58,094 bases of DNA from NCBI RefSeq assembly GCF_022397915.1, contig NZ_JAKEUO010000027.1:1-58094 (forward strand). The letters run 5' to 3'. The position numbers and the translations under genes are program-made. Position 1 is the stretch's first letter. Every line of letters starts with the position of its first letter. Source of the stretch: Vibrio sp. Isolate34 (lineage in GTDB: Bacteria > Pseudomonadota > Gammaproteobacteria > Enterobacterales > Vibrionaceae). Of the stretch, positions 17,159 through 25,627 are shown piece after piece. Under the pieces are notes generated by a model. That model worked only from the letters and a program-made list of their open reading frames with translations, had not been told where the DNA came from and did not search any database.

Positions 17159-17566
17159 ATGCACAAACGTTATGTAGCCCAAATAATTCTTGCGATTACC
17201 CTACTCTTTTCAGCATCAAGTTTCGCTGAAGAGGAATCGGCACCCAAACTAGCCTACTTCACGCTAGAACCAGACCTGACCACCAATTTTTACACTAAAG
17301 GTAAAAAACTGGGCTACATTCAGGTTCGCCTCGATATCATGGTTGCGAACAGCAATGATCTAGCTGCTATTGAGCATCACCAACCATTAATTCGCGATGC
17401 CGTGATTGAATTGCTTGGTAAACAAAACGAAGAAACGATTAAATCTCTGTCTGGTCGTGAAGACTTGAGAAAGACTTTGGTTGAACACCTCAACAAGATT
17501 CTGCTGCCTGAAACGGGCAAAACCCTAATCGCTGACTTACTGTTTACCAAGTACCTTTATCAGTAA
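17159..17566 (+). CDS. secreted FliL-like protein
   Basis: A 135-residue protein with a clear signal peptide (about 1-24, cleavage after SFA) and a body resembling the periplasmic FliL domain (LEPDLTTNFYTKGKKLGYIQVRLDI, then a C-terminal helix-rich part ending FTKYLYQ). Flagellar FliL is membrane-anchored and binds the stator; here the anchor is replaced by a cleavable signal. No flagellar genes are nearby. It is probably a periplasmic FliL paralogue; its role is unknown. Confidence 0.72.
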   Translation: MHKRYVAQIILAITLLFSASSFAEEESAPKLAYFTLEPDLTTNFYTKGKKLGYIQVRLDIMVANSNDLAAIEHHQPLIRDAVIELLGKQNEETIKSLSGREDLRKTLVEHLNKILLPETGKTLIADLLFTKYLYQ

Positions 17567-17590
17567 TGATGTAAAAACGAATCCCAATAA

Positions 17591-17617
17591 AAAAGCGGCT
17601 CATCTGGCCGCTTTTTT
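17591..17617. terminator. bidirectional terminator, fliL-like / glpG
   Basis: AAAAGCGGC pairs with GCCGCTTTT across TCATCTG, with a T run after and an A run before; the flanking genes converge on it. Confidence 0.85.
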
Positions 17618-17646
17618 GTATCGATCGATTCTCGGTAACTAACGCG

Positions 17647-18489
17647 CTAGCTTGTTGTCGATTTCGGCGCTTTCATTGAATCCACGAAACCGATAATCAC
17701 ACCTGCGACCAAGCCTGCTAAGTGAGCGGTATTGGCGATAGCCATGAACGGCTGCATATACCCAAGTACTAACCACACCAACATAAAGCCGACAATCTGT
17801 CTTGGAATGCCTAAACCAAGTTGCGGTGCTTTGGTGCCAACTACCCATAAGTAACCAACTAAGGCATACACAACCCCAGATAAGCCACCGAAGTTCGCAC
17901 CTTCAACCCAATACTGACCCGCGCCAGAAAGCGCAGAAGAGACAGCAAAGATCTGAAGTAACTTAAGGCCACCTAACTTTTTCTCAATATCTCCGCCCAG
18001 TTGCCACCACCACAAGATGTTGAATGCAATGTGCATAACCGAGAAATGCAAAACAGCGTGACTGAGCCAGCGCCACAATTGCCATTGCTGTCCATCAACC
18101 GCTGGGAAATGTAAGGCATTAAAAATCGCCTGCCCGAAACCTATCTGCTGCAGAGCAAAAATCACTACACACACCAACATGATACTGAGTGTCACAGGGC
18201 CAGCTTTGGCCTTTATCATGCCCATGAAGCTTGGTGTGTGATAATGAAAGTTGCTCTTTCTGGTCTCTGCCATGTCCCAAGACGCCGCTTGATAGCGCTT
18301 ATGATTGGGTTCCGACAAGAAGCGATTGAGCTCAGCTTCGGTTTCAACCTGAAATTGACCATCAATAAGCCAAAGCGCAAAACGCCCTTCCCCCTCAGGA
18401 GACATCTGAATAGGGATCTGACGAGACGCCATATAATCAATAAATGCTTGAGCAAGACGTGGGTTGTCTAACACCATCAATCTAATCAT
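17647..18489 (-). CDS. glpG: rhomboid intramembrane protease GlpG
   Basis: Inner-membrane serine protease cleaving transmembrane segments. It has 280 residues: a cytoplasmic N-terminal domain (about 1-90) and six membrane helices. The catalytic serine is in GLSG (S204) and the histidine in NTAHLAG (H256); the HFSVMHIAFNILWWW segment carries the conserved His/Asn pair of the oxyanion site. It follows glpE with about 50 bp between, as in E. coli. Confidence 0.96.
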   Translation of the reverse strand: MIRLMVLDNPRLAQAFIDYMASRQIPIQMSPEGEGRFALWLIDGQFQVETEAELNRFLSEPNHKRYQAASWDMAETRKSNFHYHTPSFMGMIKAKAGPVTLSIMLVCVVIFALQQIGFGQAIFNALHFPAVDGQQWQLWRWLSHAVLHFSVMHIAFNILWWWQLGGDIEKKLGGLKLLQIFAVSSALSGAGQYWVEGANFGGLSGVVYALVGYLWVVGTKAPQLGLGIPRQIVGFMLVWLVLGYMQPFMAIANTAHLAGLVAGVIIGFVDSMKAPKSTTS

Positions 18490-18538
18490 TGTTACTTCCT
18501 ATTCATGCTATGAGAGATGCTTGAAGCGATAAAGGTGA

Positions 18539-18859
18539 TTAACCAGCAATCACAGGAAGTTCAGCACGGTGCCAAGCTTCAAAACCGCCATCTACGCTAT
18601 ATACCTCTTCAAAGCCTTGGTTCACTAAATATTGTGCTGCACCTTGGCTACTAATACCGTGGTAGCACATCACCAAGATAGGTTGTTCGAACTCAACCTC
18701 ATCCATGAACGACACCATTGTATCGTTGGTAAGGTGGTAGGCTGTTTTTGAGTGCGCAACCGCAAAAGACTGAGGGTCGCGTATATCGACAAGTCGAGCG
18801 TCGCCTTGTTCAATGAGGGCTTGAGCACCTTTAACGTCGATATGTTTAAACTGGTCCAT
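18539..18859 (-). CDS. glpE: thiosulfate sulfurtransferase GlpE
   Basis: Single-domain rhodanese of 106 residues, cytoplasmic, transferring sulfane sulfur from thiosulfate. The active-site cysteine is C65 in the loop CYHGISS, the same position as in the E. coli enzyme. VDIRDPQSF is the conserved rhodanese CH2A-like block. It is upstream of glpG in the same operon. Confidence 0.96.
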   Translation of the reverse strand: MDQFKHIDVKGAQALIEQGDARLVDIRDPQSFAVAHSKTAYHLTNDTMVSFMDEVEFEQPILVMCYHGISSQGAAQYLVNQGFEEVYSVDGGFEAWHRAELPVIAG

Positions 18860-18939
18860 GACTTTCTCTTTTTATACTGATTTACTTTGCTGCCATTATA
18901 ACCTATCCCAAGGCTAACAATCACATCCACTTAATAAGA

Positions 18940-19229
18940 TTATCCACCATCGATCACTTTTACACCATTTGTGGATAAGTCTGTGAATTGCGTGAATAAA
19001 GTGCCTTTTCAAAAATAGATCCACAACATGTAGTAATGATCCTGATCTAGCTGTGGGTTAACTAAAACATATCCCCACTCGAAAAACCCGTTCAAAGCCT
19101 TACTACACCCTGCTTTTAGACAGCTGACAAATAAACTTCTCACAGAGTTATCCACAAAATCATTTTGCAAATTTCGATCGCAAAACTTGAGAAATCGATC
19201 CAAAACAAAAAGGCCGAGATCTCTCGATC
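18940..19229. promoter_or_regulatory. cluster of DnaA boxes and GATC sites between rpoH and glpE
   Basis: Perfect DnaA boxes (TTATCCACA) lie at 18970-18978 on minus and 19148-19156 on plus. An 8/9 match (TTATCCACC) is at 18940-18948, and weaker 7/9 matches are near 19018, 19052 and 19070. Eight GATC sites fall at 18952, 19018, 19038, 19044, 19176, 19197, 19218 and 19226; about one would be expected. The 442-bp gene-free stretch 18860-19301 otherwise holds the glpE promoter region and the rpoH terminator. A DnaA-binding or titration role is inference. Confidence 0.45.
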
Positions 19230-19239
19230 TCGGCCTTTT
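19207..19239 (-). terminator. terminator after the ftsYEX-rpoH cluster
   Basis: AAAAGGCCGAGATC pairs with GATCTCGGCCTTTT across a 4-base loop. It lies about 60 bp after the rpoH stop on the minus strand, and the T run on that strand completes it. Confidence 0.9.
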
Positions 19240-19301
19240 CAAAGTTCAGTTATTTGCTAGCTACTATTTAGATACCAAATGTTATTAGAAACTAAATGCT
19301 A

Positions 19302-20159
19302 TCAGAAATCGCCAACGGCTTGTTTCAGTTTCTTCATCGCATTCTTTTCTAACTGGCGAACACGCTCTGCAGAAATGCTGTAGGTATCCGCTAAGTCTTG
19401 CAGTGTTGCCTTGTTGTCGTCTAACCAACGTGAGCGAACAATGTGTTGGCTACGCTCGTCTAAGCTTGCTAGTGCTAGCCCTAGGCGATTGTTGGTGTGT
19501 GACTCCCAGTTAGCCGCTTCAACCGTCTCAGCAACGTCTGATGCTTTGTCTTCTAGGTAGTAAACTGGAGCAGTATAAGCAGACCCGCCATCGTCATCGT
19601 CCATAGGCGCTTCAAACGTCGCATCTTGTGCCGCTAAGCGAGATTCCATCTCACGAACTTCTGAAGGTTCAACACCCAGTTCACGAGCAACCGTCTCAAC
19701 TTCACCGTTATTAAACCAACCTAAACGCTTTTTAGACTTACGAAGGTTAAAGAACAGTTTGCGCTGCGCCTTAGTGGTCGCAATTTTAACGATACGCCAG
19801 TTACGCAGAACGTATTCATGGATTTCAGCTTTGATCCAGTGAACAGCAAAAGAAACGAGACGAACACCAACTTCTGGATTGAAGCGCTTAACAGCCTTCA
19901 TCAAGCCGATGTTACCTTCTTGGACGAGATCGGCCATTGGCAGCCCGTAGCCAGAGTAGCCTCTTGCAACGTGCACCACGAATCGTAAGTGAGAAAGGAT
20001 CAAGCCTTTCGCAGCGTCGATCTCACCTTTGTAATGTAATCGCTCTGCAAGTTCACGTTCCTCTTCAGGCGTCAGCATTGGGTAGCTGTTCGCTGAGCGG
20101 ATATAGCTATCTAAACTATCTTGTGTGACTAAAGCCATTTGATACGCTTGGTTTGCCAT
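19302..20159 (-). CDS. rpoH: heat-shock sigma factor RpoH (sigma-32)
   Basis: Directs RNA polymerase to heat-shock promoters. It has 285 residues from the ATG at 20159, which has a GAGGA site five bases upstream and gives the usual length; the longer frame from 20210 is unlikely. Region 2 has LVQEGNIGLMKAVKRF and the RpoH-box-like block QRKLFFNLRKSKKRLGW. Region 4 has the helix-turn-helix LQDLADTYSISAERVRQLE. The gene follows ftsX by about 175 bp, the conserved ftsYEX-rpoH order. Temperature control at the mRNA structure level is known for E. coli rpoH and was not tested here. Confidence 0.98.
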   Translation of the reverse strand: MANQAYQMALVTQDSLDSYIRSANSYPMLTPEEERELAERLHYKGEIDAAKGLILSHLRFVVHVARGYSGYGLPMADLVQEGNIGLMKAVKRFNPEVGVRLVSFAVHWIKAEIHEYVLRNWRIVKIATTKAQRKLFFNLRKSKKRLGWFNNGEVETVARELGVEPSEVREMESRLAAQDATFEAPMDDDDGGSAYTAPVYYLEDKASDVAETVEAANWESHTNNRLGLALASLDERSQHIVRSRWLDDNKATLQDLADTYSISAERVRQLEKNAMKKLKQAVGDF

Positions 20160-20335
20160 TCGGTTCCTCATCAATCTCTGATCTGGAGTAATATATCTAT
20201 TAAAACCCAATAATCTTGAACCTAAAATGAACAGGTTTCAAGGAGGGAGAGTAATTATGCATAATCAATTCGTCTATACAAGGCAAAAACTGGTTAAGAA
20301 GTGCCTATTTTTCGTCTAAATATGACTCTATTCAC

Positions 20336-21304
20336 CTAAACTGGTTCAATTTCTTTTAGGTGACGCTGTGCAGAAAGCTTCGCAGCCACACTACCAAGCA
20401 GAGTTCCGACGATCAAAAGCAGTAAAGATTCATCCCAGCTCAGGCCAATTAAGCGGAAGTGGCTGTCATACAGCTGAGCCAAGTCATCCACTGCGCTGTT
20501 CAGTAATACGGTAATCAATGCCGTCATTACCCAAGCGCTAATCGAACCTAGAACACCAAACCACATCCCAGCATAGAGGTATGGGCGAAGAATGTAGCTG
20601 TCGGTCGCACCAATCAGCTTCATGGTTTGAATCTCTTCTTTATGCGCCAATACATTAAATCGTAATGTATTGCCGATAATCAAAAATACTGCGCCTAGCA
20701 TTAATACCGTTAAGGTAATCACGATGACGGCTGCTAGCGCTTTGATAGCATCTAATCTAGCCAACCAATCTTCGTCTAGGCGAACATCGGTGACGAGCTC
20801 TTGCTTTTTAACAGTGCCAGCGAGTTCTTTAATTTGAGTATCGCTGTGTACGCTTGGCGTAATCACCAATACACCAGGTAGTGAATAGTCGTCTAGGATA
20901 GTTAAGGCATCTTCGAAACCAGAATACTGGCTGAGATCGGCAAGTCCTTGTTGCGGTGAAATGTATTCCACTAGCTCAACTTGTTCCCAACTTTCTATTT
21001 CATCCTTAAGCACCATTACTCTGGGCTCTGGGATACCATCCTCTACATAAGCACTAATTTGTGACGGGCTTGTGACATCTTGCGCCACTTCACCCACGTT
21101 TTTGCCCAATAGGTACAAACACGCAGGCATCGCCAAAGCCATTGAGATCACAGCAAGGGTCAGCAAATTACCCAGCGGGCGCTGCCACATCTGCGAGAAC
21201 GATGACTTGGCTTGTTTCCAATGCACAACAAAGAAGCCGTCACTTGAAGCGCGGCTTGCTGCTCGATTAGATTGAGGTTTTTTGATGCGCTTATTAGCGG
21301 CCAT
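20336..21304 (-). CDS. ftsX: cell-division protein FtsX
   Basis: Membrane partner of the ATPase FtsE; the pair activates periplasmic murein hydrolases at the septum through EnvC-type adaptors. It has 322 residues from the ATG at 21304, which overlaps the ftsE end by 11 bases and has GAGG upstream. One membrane segment near residues 45-65 is followed by a periplasmic domain (about 70-195) and three C-terminal helices with the FtsX-permease block LMKLIGATDSYI-like (here TMKLIGATDSYILRP). Confidence 0.97.
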   Translation of the reverse strand: MAANKRIKKPQSNRAASRASSDGFFVVHWKQAKSSFSQMWQRPLGNLLTLAVISMALAMPACLYLLGKNVGEVAQDVTSPSQISAYVEDGIPEPRVMVLKDEIESWEQVELVEYISPQQGLADLSQYSGFEDALTILDDYSLPGVLVITPSVHSDTQIKELAGTVKKQELVTDVRLDEDWLARLDAIKALAAVIVITLTVLMLGAVFLIIGNTLRFNVLAHKEEIQTMKLIGATDSYILRPYLYAGMWFGVLGSISAWVMTALITVLLNSAVDDLAQLYDSHFRLIGLSWDESLLLLIVGTLLGSVAAKLSAQRHLKEIEPV

Positions 21305-21968
21305 AGTCTTCAACCTCACTCAAAAAGCCTTGGTTTAATTCAAGATGACGATATTGAGGGCGAGTGTTCACTAACCCGATATCGTGCGTCGCTAGGATGA
21401 TCGTCACACCGGCACGGTTAAACTCTTCAAACAGTCGCAACACACGGTTAGATAATTCAGGGTCTAGGTTACCCGTTGGCTCATCCGCTAAAAGTAGAGT
21501 TGGACGGTTCACCACGGCGCGAGCAATACCCACGCGTTGCTGTTCACCACCAGAAAGTTGGCTTGGTAAACAACGAGCTTTGTCGAGTAAGCCAGTTTTA
21601 TCCAACGCAGCACTCACTCGGCGCTTTATTTCATTTTCAGAAATAGATTCAATGCGCATAGGCAGAGCAACGTTATCGAAGATCGAGCGATCCATTAGCA
21701 GGCGATGGTCTTGAAAAACAATCCCGATATTACGGCGTAAAAACGGGATGTCTTTGGCTGGGATACGTGTGATATCGTGATCGTTGAACCAGACGCGTCC
21801 ATCGGTTGGACGCTCTATCGCGCAGATCAACTTCAGCAAGGTACTTTTACCAGCACCGGAGTGCCCGCCTAAAAATGCCATCTCTCCACGTTTGAGGTGA
21901 AAGTCCACTTTTTGGAGCGCTTGGCGTCCGCCTCGGTAGGCTTTACTCACTTGCTGAAATTTGATCAC
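21294..21968 (-). CDS. ftsE: cell-division ATP-binding protein FtsE
   Basis: ABC-type ATPase of 224 residues. Walker A is GGHSGAGKST, the Q loop is in VFQDHRLL, the signature is LSGGEQQ, Walker B is LLLADEPT and the H loop is ATHD. It forms the FtsEX complex with the next gene. The start is GTG with GAGGA seven bases upstream. It sits between ftsY and ftsX. Confidence 0.98.
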   Translation of the reverse strand: MIKFQQVSKAYRGGRQALQKVDFHLKRGEMAFLGGHSGAGKSTLLKLICAIERPTDGRVWFNDHDITRIPAKDIPFLRRNIGIVFQDHRLLMDRSIFDNVALPMRIESISENEIKRRVSAALDKTGLLDKARCLPSQLSGGEQQRVGIARAVVNRPTLLLADEPTGNLDPELSNRVLRLFEEFNRAGVTIILATHDIGLVNTRPQYRHLELNQGFLSEVEDYGR

Positions 21969-22044
21969 CGAAAATTCCTCTTACGATCACTAATATCAAA
22001 TTTAAAACGGTAGCAGGTTAAGGATAAACCACTTGCTACTCGCG

Positions 22045-23319
22045 TTACTCTTCGCGGCTAAATAGCGCTTCAATAAAGTCTTTTGACTCGAATGGACGTA
22101 AGTCGTCAATGCCTTCACCAACACCAATGTAACGAATTGGAATCTGGAACTGGTCTGCAATTGAGAAAATCACACCACCTTTCGCCGTACCATCAAGTTT
22201 GGTTAGCGTAATACCCGTTACCGGTGCAACTTCACTGAATAGTTTTGCTTGGCTGATAGCGTTCTGACCTGTACCTGCATCAAGCGTTAGCATGATTTCG
22301 TGCGGTGCAGAGTCATCAATCTTCTTCATTACGCGAACAATCTTGCGTAACTCTTCCATTAGGTTGCTCTTGTTCTGCAAACGACCGGCTGTATCGGCAA
22401 TCACTACGTCAACACCACGTGCTTTCGCCGCTTCAATTGCATCATAGATAACTGACGCACTGTCCGCACCTGTGTGCTGAGCGATAACAGGTACATCGTT
22501 ACGCTGACCCCAAACCTGAAGTTGTTCAACGGCTGCTGCACGGAAGGTATCACCCGCCGCTAGCATCACTTTCTTGCCTTCGTTTTGGAATTGCTTCGCT
22601 AGCTTACCGATAGTGGTTGTCTTACCTACACCGTTCACGCCAACCATTAAGATAACGTAAGGTGTTTTAGTCGTATCAACCACTAATGGCTGTTCCACTT
22701 GGCTTAGGATATCCGCCATCTCATCTTTGAGCAGACCATAAAGCACTTCACCGTCTTTTAGGTCATTGCGAGATGCTTTTTCTGTCAGGTTTTCAATGAT
22801 CTTAACGGTGGTATTCATACCCACATCAGCGATCAGAAGCTGCTCTTCCAGCTCTTCAAACAGGTCTTCATCGATTTGCTTACCTTTGAACAAGCCAAAG
22901 AAGCCCGCACCAATGTTTGCTTTAGTGCGGCTTAGGCTGCGCTTAAGACGAGCAAAGAAGCTTTCTGTTGGCTTCTCTTGTACTTCTTCAACTTGAGCTT
23001 GAGGGGCAACGACTTCTTCCTGTTCTGCTTCTGCTTCTGCTTCTGCTTCTGCTTCTGCTTCTGCTGGGACAGGTTGCTGTTCTTGTTGAGCCTCTTCAAG
23101 CGCTTGCTCTGATTCAGCAAGCTCAGATTCAACTGGCTTAGCTTCAGTTGATTTAATTACTTCATCTTCAGACGCGGCCTGTTCAGCCTCGACTTGTGAT
23201 TCAACTTCAGTTTGATCTTCAACGCTTTCTACGTTCGCTTCATTCTGAGTTTTTGGGCTTTGTTCTTCTTCACCAAAACCAAGCCACGATAATAATCCGC
23301 GCTTCTTTTTTTCCGTCAT
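22045..23319 (-). CDS. ftsY: signal-recognition-particle receptor FtsY
   Basis: Membrane-associated GTPase that docks SRP-ribosome complexes. It has 424 residues. The acidic N-terminal A domain (about 1-115) is Glu/Gln/Ala-rich and contains seven Ala-Glu repeats encoded by a perfect hexanucleotide array. The NG domain carries G1 GVNGVGKTTT, DTFRAAAVEQL, G3 DTAGRLQN and G4 TKLDGTAKGG. It is the first gene of the ftsY-ftsE-ftsX-rpoH cluster and is divergent from rsmD. Confidence 0.98.
   Translation of the reverse strand: MTEKKKRGLLSWLGFGEEEQSPKTQNEANVESVEDQTEVESQVEAEQAASEDEVIKSTEAKPVESELAESEQALEEAQQEQQPVPAEAEAEAEAEAEAEQEEVVAPQAQVEEVQEKPTESFFARLKRSLSRTKANIGAGFFGLFKGKQIDEDLFEELEEQLLIADVGMNTTVKIIENLTEKASRNDLKDGEVLYGLLKDEMADILSQVEQPLVVDTTKTPYVILMVGVNGVGKTTTIGKLAKQFQNEGKKVMLAAGDTFRAAAVEQLQVWGQRNDVPVIAQHTGADSASVIYDAIEAAKARGVDVVIADTAGRLQNKSNLMEELRKIVRVMKKIDDSAPHEIMLTLDAGTGQNAISQAKLFSEVAPVTGITLTKLDGTAKGGVIFSIADQFQIPIRYIGVGEGIDDLRPFESKDFIEALFSREE
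23023..23064 (-). repeat. hexanucleotide array inside ftsY
   Basis: Seven perfect copies of TTCTGC (plus strand), encoding (Ala-Glu)7 on the minus strand in the acidic N-terminal domain of FtsY. Unit gain or loss would keep the frame. Confidence 0.95.
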
Positions 23320-23549
23320 CAGAGGAGTTTCCTAGATCTACTAATTAGCTGTATTGACTTAATACACGTCGACTCTTTGCTATTGTTATACAATACAAGC
23401 TTGTACAAACGAATAGTAAAGAAAAATGACAAAGCAGTGATAAGTTTGCTTTTAGCTTGATACACTTTGTCATTGCAAATTTATTTAATACACGAACCCA
23501 CTTAAATTGGGCTCGGTATAGTATCACTTTATTAGCGGTCAAAAAATCT

Positions 23550-24152
23550 ATGGTAAGACGTCGCCAGCAAAACACATCACAAAAAAAGCCTTCCGGTGGC
23601 TTTGTTCGAATTATTAGTGGTTCATGGAGAGGTAGAAAGCTGCCTGTTCATGATTTAGAAGGCTTACGCCCAACCATTGACCGAGTAAAAGAGACACTCT
23701 TTAACTGGGTCGCACAAGATATCCCAAATTCGACCTGCTTAGACGTATTTGCAGGTTCTGGTGGTTTAGGTTTTGAAGCAGCTTCTCGCCAAGCAAAAAT
23801 GGTGACGCTGCTCGAAATGAATCAAAAGGCCGCCAAGCAGCTTTCTGATAATGCTAAAGAGCTCAAAGCAGACAACATCAATGTGGTAAATACTGATGCT
23901 ATCTCTTTCCTTAAAAAGCCAGGCACCCCTTACGATATGGTTTTCCTTGATCCTCCATTTCGTAAAGGCTTATTAGCAGAGACAGTAGAACTGCTTGAGA
24001 GCAATGGTTGGCTTTCAGATGATGCCATCATTTACGTTGAGACAGAGAAAGAGCTGAAACTCGAAGCGATGCCAGAAAACTGGGAATTACATCGCGATAA
24101 GACCACCGGCCAGTCAAGCTACCGACTGTTTAATCGAATCACTGAAGAATAG
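23550..24152 (+). CDS. rsmD: 16S rRNA (guanine966-N2)-methyltransferase RsmD
   Basis: SAM-dependent enzyme that modifies G966 in 16S rRNA. It has 200 residues from the ATG at 23550, where the protein begins MVRRRQQ; the longer frame from 23457 would run through the likely promoter. RIISGSWRGRKL at the N-terminus, the SAM loop DVFAGSGGLGFEA and the catalytic DPPF motif are typical. It is divergent from ftsY and followed by a DUF1145 gene 10 bp on, as in E. coli (rsmD-yhhL). Confidence 0.96.
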   Translation: MVRRRQQNTSQKKPSGGFVRIISGSWRGRKLPVHDLEGLRPTIDRVKETLFNWVAQDIPNSTCLDVFAGSGGLGFEAASRQAKMVTLLEMNQKAAKQLSDNAKELKADNINVVNTDAISFLKKPGTPYDMVFLDPPFRKGLLAETVELLESNGWLSDDAIIYVETEKELKLEAMPENWELHRDKTTGQSSYRLFNRITEE

Positions 24153-24162
24153 GAGTTATTGA

Positions 24163-24429
24163 ATGAAGTTCTTGCTTCCACTAGCAAAAGCAGCCATCGC
24201 CTTTGTTTGGTTTATCTTAATCGCCAATATTTTCTACCCGTTCCCGGGTAATGCGGCGATTGCGCTTTATATCATGACCGCATTCTTGTTCTTCATGCAC
24301 GGCCTGCAGATGCTGATTTTTATCGGTGCTTTCGGCGATAAGATCGAGATGTCACGTTGGGAGAAATGGTCAATATTGATTTTCGGAGTCTTTGCCCTAC
24401 TCGATATCCGTCGTAAGCACATGATGTAA
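24163..24429 (+). CDS. DUF1145 (YhhL-type) membrane protein
   Basis: An 88-residue protein with three hydrophobic segments (about residues 8-24, 30-55 and 64-80) ending in a basic tail (RRKHMM). It corresponds to the small DUF1145/YhhL protein that follows rsmD in enterics, and an AGGAG site precedes it. It probably forms an operon with rsmD and ends at a strong terminator. Function is unknown. Confidence 0.85.
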   Translation: MKFLLPLAKAAIAFVWFILIANIFYPFPGNAAIALYIMTAFLFFMHGLQMLIFIGAFGDKIEMSRWEKWSILIFGVFALLDIRRKHMM

Positions 24430-24456
24430 TCGAAATAAAAACCAAGTAACAGATAC

Positions 24457-24487
24457 AAAAACGCCGCTCAGTAGAGCGGCGTTTTTT
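24457..24487. terminator. bidirectional terminator, DUF1145 gene / yhgN
   Basis: AAAACGCCGCTC pairs perfectly with GAGCGGCGTTTT across AGTA, with T and A runs on either side; the flanking genes converge. Confidence 0.92.
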
Positions 24488-24507
24488 ATTGAGTAATGAT
24501 AGCAAAA

Positions 24508-25092
24508 CTAGCCCATGTAGCCCTTCACACCATCCAAGAACATTTGAGTCGATAGCATAACAAGTAACAATCCCATCAAGCGCTCGATGGCTTTAAGCCC
24601 TCTCTCACCCAATACTCGTAGGAAGAAGCCATTAAACATCAGAATGAAGAAGGTGGCGCCCCATGCCAGCATCACAGCGGCTGAAAGCTCTAACATGTTG
24701 TCTGGATACTGTGTCGACAGCAGAATCAGTGCAGCAATCACTGACGGACCTGCAATCATAGGGATCGCCATCGGTACAATAAACGGCTCTTCACCAGCCG
24801 CAAGGCCAGTAATGCTGCCTGCGCTTGGGAAAATCATCTTAATCGCGATAATAAATAGAATGATACCGCCAGAGATACTCAAAGTTTCAGGCTGCACGTG
24901 CAGGAAGTTCATGATGCTTTGGCCCGCAAACAGGAACAACAGCAAGATAACCAATGCGAACATCAGCTCACGAATCAGAACAATACGGCGACGCTTCGGG
25001 TCAATATGCTTAAGGATAGAGAGCACGATTGGCAAGTTGCCAAGCGGGTCCATAATAAGAAACAGCATGGTTGCTGCAGATAAGATTTCCAT
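24508..25092 (-). CDS. MarC/YhgN family inner-membrane protein
   Basis: A 194-residue protein with six membrane segments. The MDPLGNLPI block near the N-terminus and a PMIAGPSVIAALI segment are hallmarks of the MarC family, and the sequence is closest in feel to E. coli YhgN. The family is labelled NAAT (neutral amino acid) transporter, but transport has not been established for most members. Monocistronic. Confidence 0.88.
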   Translation of the reverse strand: MEILSAATMLFLIMDPLGNLPIVLSILKHIDPKRRRIVLIRELMFALVILLLFLFAGQSIMNFLHVQPETLSISGGIILFIIAIKMIFPSAGSITGLAAGEEPFIVPMAIPMIAGPSVIAALILLSTQYPDNMLELSAAVMLAWGATFFILMFNGFFLRVLGERGLKAIERLMGLLLVMLSTQMFLDGVKGYMG

Positions 25093-25300
25093 AAGTTTGT
25101 CTCGAAAAGCGTAAGTGCGCGGAGTATAGCAGCCTCAACATTGATTTTCGAACGCAGTGGTAAACGGGTTAACTTATGCTTCGAGAGTGGAATGTTATTA
25201 GAAGGGAAATTAGCAAAAGCAGATTGAAAAGGTAATGAAAAGAGTGGAGCCGAAACATCGCACCCACTCTCTATTCACGAATAAAACAAGCCACTAAGAA

Positions 25301-25537
25301 TTAGTGATTACACACACGTTCGCGGTTAGTGCAGAGCTTGTCATCGACAACGACAACCTTTTCCATTTTCAAGAAAAACTTCAACAGGCTATCTAAATCC
25401 AGACCATTGAGCTTACAAGTATGGAAGCGAGCTTCTTCGCCATAGGCTTGAGCAAGCGCTAATGTTAGCTCTTCGCGAGTCAGTGGCTTTTCACTAAGCA
25501 GGTTTAAAACGTTGTGTGCGTGAATTTCAGTCGTCAT
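25301..25537 (-). CDS. YecH-family small metal-binding protein
   Basis: A 78-residue protein similar to E. coli YecH (DUF2492): the early HAHNVLNLL segment, ARFHTC in the middle and the C-terminal CTNRERVCNH provide His/Cys residues that could bind a metal. No signal peptide, so cytoplasmic. No operon partners are evident. Family-level call; the biochemical role is unknown. Confidence 0.82.
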   Translation of the reverse strand: MTTEIHAHNVLNLLSEKPLTREELTLALAQAYGEEARFHTCKLNGLDLDSLLKFFLKMEKVVVVDDKLCTNRERVCNH

Positions 25538-25627
25538 AAGTCAATCTCATGTTTAATGAATTACTCGTAGAGTACCGAGTTTTAGCAACGCCGTTTTGAT
25601 GTAGCTCAGGCTTGAGAGAGCTCGACC

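Noticed and set aside
18940..19229. A replication origin (oriC or the chromosome 2 origin)
   Set aside because: The flanking genes (rpoH, glpE) are not origin neighbours, and there is no AT-rich 13-mer array or rctB/parAB context; only a DnaA-binding cluster can be supported.
23023..23064. Phase-variable on/off switching of ftsY by the hexanucleotide array
   Set aside because: The unit is six bases, so slippage changes length but never the frame; ftsY is also essential.
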